A stretch of 9,976 nt of DNA. Source: Actinomycetes bacterium (GTDB lineage: Bacteria > Actinomycetota > Acidimicrobiia > Acidimicrobiales > RAAP-2). The translations under genes and the position numbers were made by a program. The stretch lies in NCBI GenBank assembly GCA_021805305.1, contig JAJZFO010000358.1:1-9976 (forward strand), written 5' to 3'. Within the stretch, counting starts at the first letter, position 1. Each line of letters opens with the position of its first letter. The notes below the pieces were generated by a model, which was not told where the DNA came from, did not search any database, and saw nothing but the letters and a program-made list of their open reading frames with translations. Of this stretch, positions 6,967 to 9,976 are shown piece by piece.

Positions 6967-6995
6967 AGCCTAGGGCCGGTGATCAGGTACAACCA
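6967..6995 (-). promoter_or_regulatory. Candidate promoter of the pspC-like gene (leaderless)
   Basis: On the minus strand TGGTTG (6995-6990) and TAGGCT (6972-6967) are exactly 17 bp apart. The -10 ends six bases before the ATG at 6960, placing the predicted start of transcription on or next to the A of ATG. No Shine-Dalgarno sequence is present, in agreement with a leaderless mRNA, which is common in actinobacteria. The 14-bp element at 6996-7009 touches the -35 box. The -35 is poor by consensus, as expected for an activator-dependent promoter. Confidence 0.5.
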
Positions 6996-7042
6996 TGGGG
7001 GTAAACCCTCATCGGGACGCCAGGTCTCAGGGTTTTCCCCCA
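6996..7042. promoter_or_regulatory. Paired inverted operator-like elements between divergent genes
   Basis: TGGGGGTAAACCCT (6996-7009) and AGGGTTTTCCCCCA (7029-7042) are reverse complements of each other at 13 of 14 positions. Each also contains its own short dyad (GGG, four A/T bases, CCC). Their centres are 33 bp apart, about three helical turns. Each element directly abuts the -35 box of a promoter pointing away from the pair, one towards the pspC-like gene and one towards the kinase gene. The likely binder is the LuxR-type regulator encoded at 8369-9019, by analogy with autoregulated Lia-type systems; this is an inference. Confidence 0.65.
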
Positions 7043-7071
7043 GTGACGACGAAGCGACGTCGTGAGACAAT
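7043..7071 (+). promoter_or_regulatory. Candidate promoter of the kinase-regulator operon
   Basis: GTGACG (7043-7048) and GACAAT (7066-7071) are 17 bp apart, and the 14-bp element at 7029-7042 touches the -35 box. Predicted transcription begins near 7078, leaving a leader of about 20 nt that contains AAAGGG before the GTG at 7101. The spacer also carries a 6-bp dyad (ACGACG 7046-7051 with CGTCGT 7058-7063). Confidence 0.5.
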
Positions 7072-7100
7072 GTGAACGGATTCAGAAAGGGCGGTCTACG

Positions 7101-8372
7101 GTGACGTCACCACTCCACTCACCCCTCCCCATTCTCGGTGTGCCACAGCGGCCCTTCGTGCGTTCGACCAACGCCGCGGTGCTGGGGGGGGTCTGCGCAG
7201 GAATCGCGGTTCGCCTCGGGGTCCGTGAGATCCTGGTGCGCATCATCGCGTGTCTCAGCGTCCTGTTCTTCGGTGTCGGAGTGCTCGTGTACATGGCGAT
7301 CTGGCTCCTCGTCCCGCGATGGGGGGAGGAATCCAGCGTCGCGCAGCGACTGGTGGGATCGCGGCGTGAATCGCACATCATCATCTTCGCCCTACTGTCG
7401 GCGTTGATCGCCCTGTTGGCCCTGGGTGGTTTCGCGCGCAGTGGCACCGGAACGATCTCGTGGCCCCTCCTCCTCGGCGCCGTCGCCGTGATCGCCGTGT
7501 GGTTCGGTTCATCGCGCCAGGAGAAGGACCATCTCCAAGACATCATCAGCGCGACTCCAGTGCTGGGCAGCGCGTCCTCACACGGTTGGCGAGCCCTGGC
7601 GTGGCGATTCGTGCCGGGCGTGATCTTCTTGATCATCGGCCTGCAGACACTGCGTCGGATCGGCGGGGTCTGGGGTGGGGCGGTGCCCGCCATTCTGGGT
7701 GCGGGCGCCCTCGCGGTCGGCGCGGCGATCCTCCTAGCCCCCTGGTGGCTCGACAGCGTTCGCGACCTCTCTCGAGAACGCCGTGAGCGGGTTCGCGTCG
7801 AGGAGCGCGCGAAGCTCGCGGCACACGTGCATGATTCGGTCCTGCAGACGCTCACCTTGATCGAGAAGGCCGCCCAGAGCCCCGCCGACGTCATGCGTCT
7901 CGCCCGCGCTCAGGAGCGCGAACTCCGCCAGTGGCTCTTCGCCCCCGAGACGGGCGTCCCCTTAGACGACGCCCACGGCACCTTCTCTCAACAGTTACGC
8001 CGTATCGAAAGTGACATCGAGGGCGACTACGGCGTCATCGTGGAACTCGTGGTCGTCGGGGACTGTCCGGGCGACGCGAACGTCACCGCGCTGGCCAACG
8101 CCACGCGCGAAGCCGCGGTCAACGCCGCCAAGTGGGCGCGGGTACCGCGCATCTCGATCTACGGCGAGGTGGAGACCTCGGCCATCTCGGTCTACGTGCG
8201 CGACCGGGGGATCGGATTCGATCCCACGACGGTGGCGCACGATCGTCACGGCATCGCTCAGTCGATCGTGGGGCGCATGGCCTCACACGGCGGCGAGGCG
8301 ACCATCACGTCAGTCCTCGGCGACGGCACTGAGGTGCACCTGTCGATGAGTCGCGTCACGGTGCCCTCGTGA
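7101..8372 (+). CDS. PspC-domain membrane sensor histidine kinase (NarL-type family)
   Basis: The sensor of a two-component system for envelope stress. From the GTG at 7101 (423 aa), residues about 17-73 form a PspC domain (V-L-G-G-V-C-A-G-I-A-V-R-L-G and the Y-M-A-I-W-L-L-V-P end). More membrane segments lie at about 92-110, 119-136, 168-183 and 193-215. The HisKA_3-type phosphoacceptor is H244 in A-H-V-H-D-S-V-L-Q-T-L. The ATPase domain shows an N box at 335-345 (T-R-E-A-A-V-N-A-A-K-W), a G1 box at 367-374 (R-D-R-G-I-G-F-D) and a G2-like region from H383/G384. An AAAGGG with a 9-base gap supports the GTG at 7101. A GTG at 7062 in the same frame would lie between the promoter boxes and is rejected. 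The stop overlaps the regulator's start by 4 bp. The PspC domain in place of an ordinary sensor suggests detection of membrane damage or of a PspC/LiaF partner. Confidence 0.93.
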   Translation: MTSPLHSPLPILGVPQRPFVRSTNAAVLGGVCAGIAVRLGVREILVRIIACLSVLFFGVGVLVYMAIWLLVPRWGEESSVAQRLVGSRRESHIIIFALLSALIALLALGGFARSGTGTISWPLLLGAVAVIAVWFGSSRQEKDHLQDIISATPVLGSASSHGWRALAWRFVPGVIFLIIGLQTLRRIGGVWGGAVPAILGAGALAVGAAILLAPWWLDSVRDLSRERRERVRVEERAKLAAHVHDSVLQTLTLIEKAAQSPADVMRLARAQERELRQWLFAPETGVPLDDAHGTFSQQLRRIESDIEGDYGVIVELVVVGDCPGDANVTALANATREAAVNAAKWARVPRISIYGEVETSAISVYVRDRGIGFDPTTVAHDRHGIAQSIVGRMASHGGEATITSVLGDGTEVHLSMSRVTVPS

Positions 8373-9019
8373 GTCGACCGCGGGTCTTCCTGGTCGATGA
8401 CCATGAGTTGATCCGCTCGGGCATCCGCGCGGAGATCGCCGCGCACGTCGAGCTCGTCGGCGAGGCCGATGAGGTGGACGCCGCCATCGAACTGATCGTC
8501 GAACGCACCCCCGACGTGGTGCTCCTCGACGTTCACATGCCCGACGGCGGCGGTCTCGCGGTCCTGTGCGCCGTGAGCGCCCAGGCACCCGACGTGCGGT
8601 TCCTCGCCCTGTCGGTGTCGGATGCGGCGAACGACGTGATCAGCGTGGTGCGAGCGGGCGCGCGAGGGTACGTCACCAAGAACATCCTCGGACCTGACCT
8701 GGTCGACGCGATCTACCGTGTGCACGACGGCGACGTCGTCTTCTCGCCGCGCTTGGCCGGATTCGTCCTCGACGCCTTCTCCACCAGCGAGCCGAGCTCG
8801 TCCCCCTCGGGTGTCGATCCCGACCTCGAGCAACTGACGCCTCGCGAGCGCCAGGTCCTGCGCCTCATCGCGCGCGGCTACATCTACCGTGACATCGCTC
8901 AACAGCTCGACATCTCCACCAAGACCGTCGAAAGTCACGTGTCGTCGGTGCTGCGCAAACTCCAGTTGTCCAACCGACACCAGCTGACGAACTGGGTGAG
9001 CGAGCGTCGCCTCACCTGA
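8369..9019 (+). CDS. NarL/LuxR-type response regulator
   Basis: The cognate cytoplasmic response regulator of the upstream kinase, 216 aa, usual length for the family. The receiver domain (about 4-120) has D10/D11 in the acidic pocket, the phosphoacceptor D54 in V-V-L-L-D-V-H-M-P, S82 as the switch hydroxyl and K104 in G-Y-V-T-K-N. After a serine-rich linker (about 138-150) comes a LuxR helix-turn-helix at about 156-211, with L-T-P-R-E-R-Q-V-L and T-K-T-V-E-S-H-V as the recognition region. The GTG start overlaps the kinase stop (GTGA, 8369-8372), a sign of translational coupling. The inverted elements at 6996-7042 are the obvious candidate binding sites, giving autoregulation together with control of the divergent pspC-like gene. 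It may also control the downstream exporter. Confidence 0.95.
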   Translation: MSRPRVFLVDDHELIRSGIRAEIAAHVELVGEADEVDAAIELIVERTPDVVLLDVHMPDGGGLAVLCAVSAQAPDVRFLALSVSDAANDVISVVRAGARGYVTKNILGPDLVDAIYRVHDGDVVFSPRLAGFVLDAFSTSEPSSSPSGVDPDLEQLTPRERQVLRLIARGYIYRDIAQQLDISTKTVESHVSSVLRKLQLSNRHQLTNWVSERRLT

Positions 9020-9032
9020 GACGCTGAGTCTC
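9018..9032 (+). terminator. Short hairpin overlapping the regulator stop codon
   Basis: GAGAC (9018-9022) and GTCTC (9028-9032) form a 5-bp stem around a 5-nt loop, starting within the TGA stop codon. A C-run, not a T-run, follows. This is a weak candidate for the operon's end; the stronger palindrome at 9098-9116 could also serve. Confidence 0.25.
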
Positions 9033-9084
9033 CCCCACCGCGATCGACCTCCGAGGGTGGCGACCCGCGAGGCGAGCGCACTCA

Positions 9085-9090
9085 TAGACT
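9085..9090 (+). promoter_or_regulatory. Candidate -10 box for the exporter gene
   Basis: TAGACT fits the actinobacterial TAnnnT pattern and lies 124 bp upstream of the ATG at 9215. No clear -35 hexamer is found at 16-18 bp. If real, the leader would include the GTCGACG palindrome at 9098-9116. Weak evidence. Confidence 0.25.
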
Positions 9091-9097
9091 GTGACCG

Positions 9098-9116
9098 GTC
9101 GACGCCGCCCGTCGAC
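9098..9116. promoter_or_regulatory. GTCGACG palindrome upstream of the exporter gene
   Basis: GTCGACG (9098-9104) and CGTCGAC (9110-9116) are a perfect 7-bp inverted repeat around CCGCC. A third GTCGACG occurs at 9127-9133. The 19-bp size suits a dimeric repressor site, but it could equally be a terminator hairpin for the regulator operon. GC-rich DNA yields such dyads by chance fairly often. Confidence 0.35.
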
Positions 9117-9214
9117 GACCCGCGACGTCGACGTGGAGGGAGTTGCGTCGAACCTGGCGCACCCGAGTCGGCGTCGAATCGACCTGCCCACCGACGCTTC
9201 GAGCAAAGGATCCC

Positions 9215-9976
9215 ATGACCACCTCACTCGAGCGCGCGAACTACAAGGTCACCTTCGGGGTACTCGTGCTGGGGGTCTCGGCGTACGCGCTGCTGCAGTC
9301 CCTGGTGATCCCCGCCCTGACCACCATCCAGTCCACGTTGCACACCTCACAGAACACCGTGACGTGGGTGGTGACCGCCTACCTGCTGTCGGCGTCGATC
9401 TTCACGCCGGTGATGGGGCGCATCGGCGACATCTTGGGCAAGGAGCACGTCATGGTGGCCACGCTCGTGGCCCTGTCGGTGGGTTCGGTCATCGCCGGCC
9501 TCGCCAACAACATCACCCTGCTCATCATCGGGCGTGCGGTGCAGGGTATTGGCGGAGGCGTCATTCCCCTGGCCTTTGGCATCATCCGCGACGAATTCCC
9601 CCGGGAGAAATTGGCGTCGGCCATCGGGACGATCGCGGCCACCACCGCGGTCGGCGGTGGCGCCGGTCTCATCGTCGCGGGGCCGATCCTGCAAGGACTG
9701 GGTCTCCACTGGTTGTTCTGGATCCCTTTCGTCATGACCACCCTCGCCGCCGTACTGACCTACTTCTTGGTGCCCGAATCACCCGAACGCTCGCCGGGGC
9801 GGATCTCGGTCTCGGCGGCCCTACTGCTCTCCGCCTGGCTCGTCGCCCTACTGGTCGCGGTCTCGGAGGCGCCGACGTGGGGGTGGTTCTCGCTCAAGAC
9901 GCTGGTCATCGGGGGCGTCGGAGTCGTGCTGCTCGTCGTGTGGGTCCTGGTCGAACTCCGGGTCAACGATCCGGTG
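9215..9976 (+). CDS. MFS drug-exporter, DHA2-like (5' part, runs off window)
   Basis: The first 254 residues of a proton-driven multidrug-type efflux protein in the cytoplasmic membrane. No stop is reached before the window ends; the family is normally about 450-550 residues with 14 helices. Helix 1 starts near residue 13. A motif-A-like loop, G-R-I-G-D-I-L-G-K, lies at about 68-76 between helices 2 and 3. R-A-V-Q-G-I-G-G-G (about 107-115) is motif B. The glycine-rich stretch G-G-G-A-G-L-I-V-A-G-P (about 147-157) is the motif C region typical of drug:H+ antiporters. A charged loop with P-E-S-P-E-R (about 187-192) and later hydrophobic segments match the DHA2 (EmrB/QacA) arrangement better than 12-helix pumps. 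The ATG has AAAGGA just upstream with a short 4-base gap. It lies 195 bp after the response regulator in the same direction. The substrate cannot be told from sequence. Confidence 0.88.
   Translation, partial: MTTSLERANYKVTFGVLVLGVSAYALLQSLVIPALTTIQSTLHTSQNTVTWVVTAYLLSASIFTPVMGRIGDILGKEHVMVATLVALSVGSVIAGLANNITLLIIGRAVQGIGGGVIPLAFGIIRDEFPREKLASAIGTIAATTAVGGGAGLIVAGPILQGLGLHWLFWIPFVMTTLAAVLTYFLVPESPERSPGRISVSAALLLSAWLVALLVAVSEAPTWGWFSLKTLVIGGVGVVLLVVWVLVELRVNDPV

Noticed and set aside
7046..7063. ACGACG/CGTCGT dyad in the kinase promoter spacer as a repressor site
   Set aside because: A 6-bp CG-rich dyad is expected by chance at this base composition; it is noted in the promoter entry but not called separately.
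7062..7100. Upstream GTG start for the kinase
   Set aside because: It overlaps the proposed -10 box and lacks a ribosome site, whereas the GTG at 7101 has AAAGGG at a suitable distance.

Overview
The window is GC-rich, uses ATG and GTG starts, has a PspC-family histidine kinase paired with a LuxR-type regulator, and encodes secreted kelch plus fibronectin-III proteins. This fits a high-GC actinobacterium. The kelch/FN3 secretome and the overall style lean towards Acidimicrobiia, but that is an impression; no rRNA or marker gene here settles it. Eight protein genes are supported. I see no tRNA, rRNA, CRISPR array, transposase or integrase.

Left part (1-5811, all minus strand). A GC-rich 19-bp hairpin (42-90) closes the first unit. 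Two head-to-tail paralogues follow, 109-2328 and 2589-4289. Each encodes a Sec-secreted protein with N-terminal kelch-type beta-propeller blades (six and five) and C-terminal FN3-like domains (four and three). The second contains a perfect 143-bp tandem duplication spanning two adjacent blades. Upstream lies a two-gene unit, 5811 to 4419: a secreted CHAP-domain cysteine hydrolase/amidase, then, one base after its stop codon, a five-helix histidine-rich membrane protein resembling cytochrome b-type integral membrane proteins. A hairpin at 4374-4415 probably ends this unit.

Middle part (5932-9019). A PspC-LiaF-like membrane protein (minus strand) is divergent from a PspC-containing membrane histidine kinase (plus strand), which overlaps its NarL/LuxR-type response regulator by 4 bp. 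The 140-bp gap between them holds two nearly identical 14-bp elements in inverted orientation. Each directly abuts the -35 hexamer of a plausible promoter with 17-bp spacing, one firing each way. This looks like a self-controlled envelope-stress module of the Lia/Psp type, with the regulator binding both sites and the LiaF-like protein possibly modulating the kinase. The pspC transcript appears to be leaderless.

Right end (9215-9976). After a 195-bp gap with a small palindrome, the first 254 residues of a DHA2-type MFS exporter run off the window. Its position suggests, but does not prove, a link to the stress system.

Most of the content belongs to known families. The least ordinary items are the mirror-image operator/promoter arrangement, the tandem kelch-FN3 pair with its perfect internal duplication, and the coupled CHAP/membrane-protein pair.
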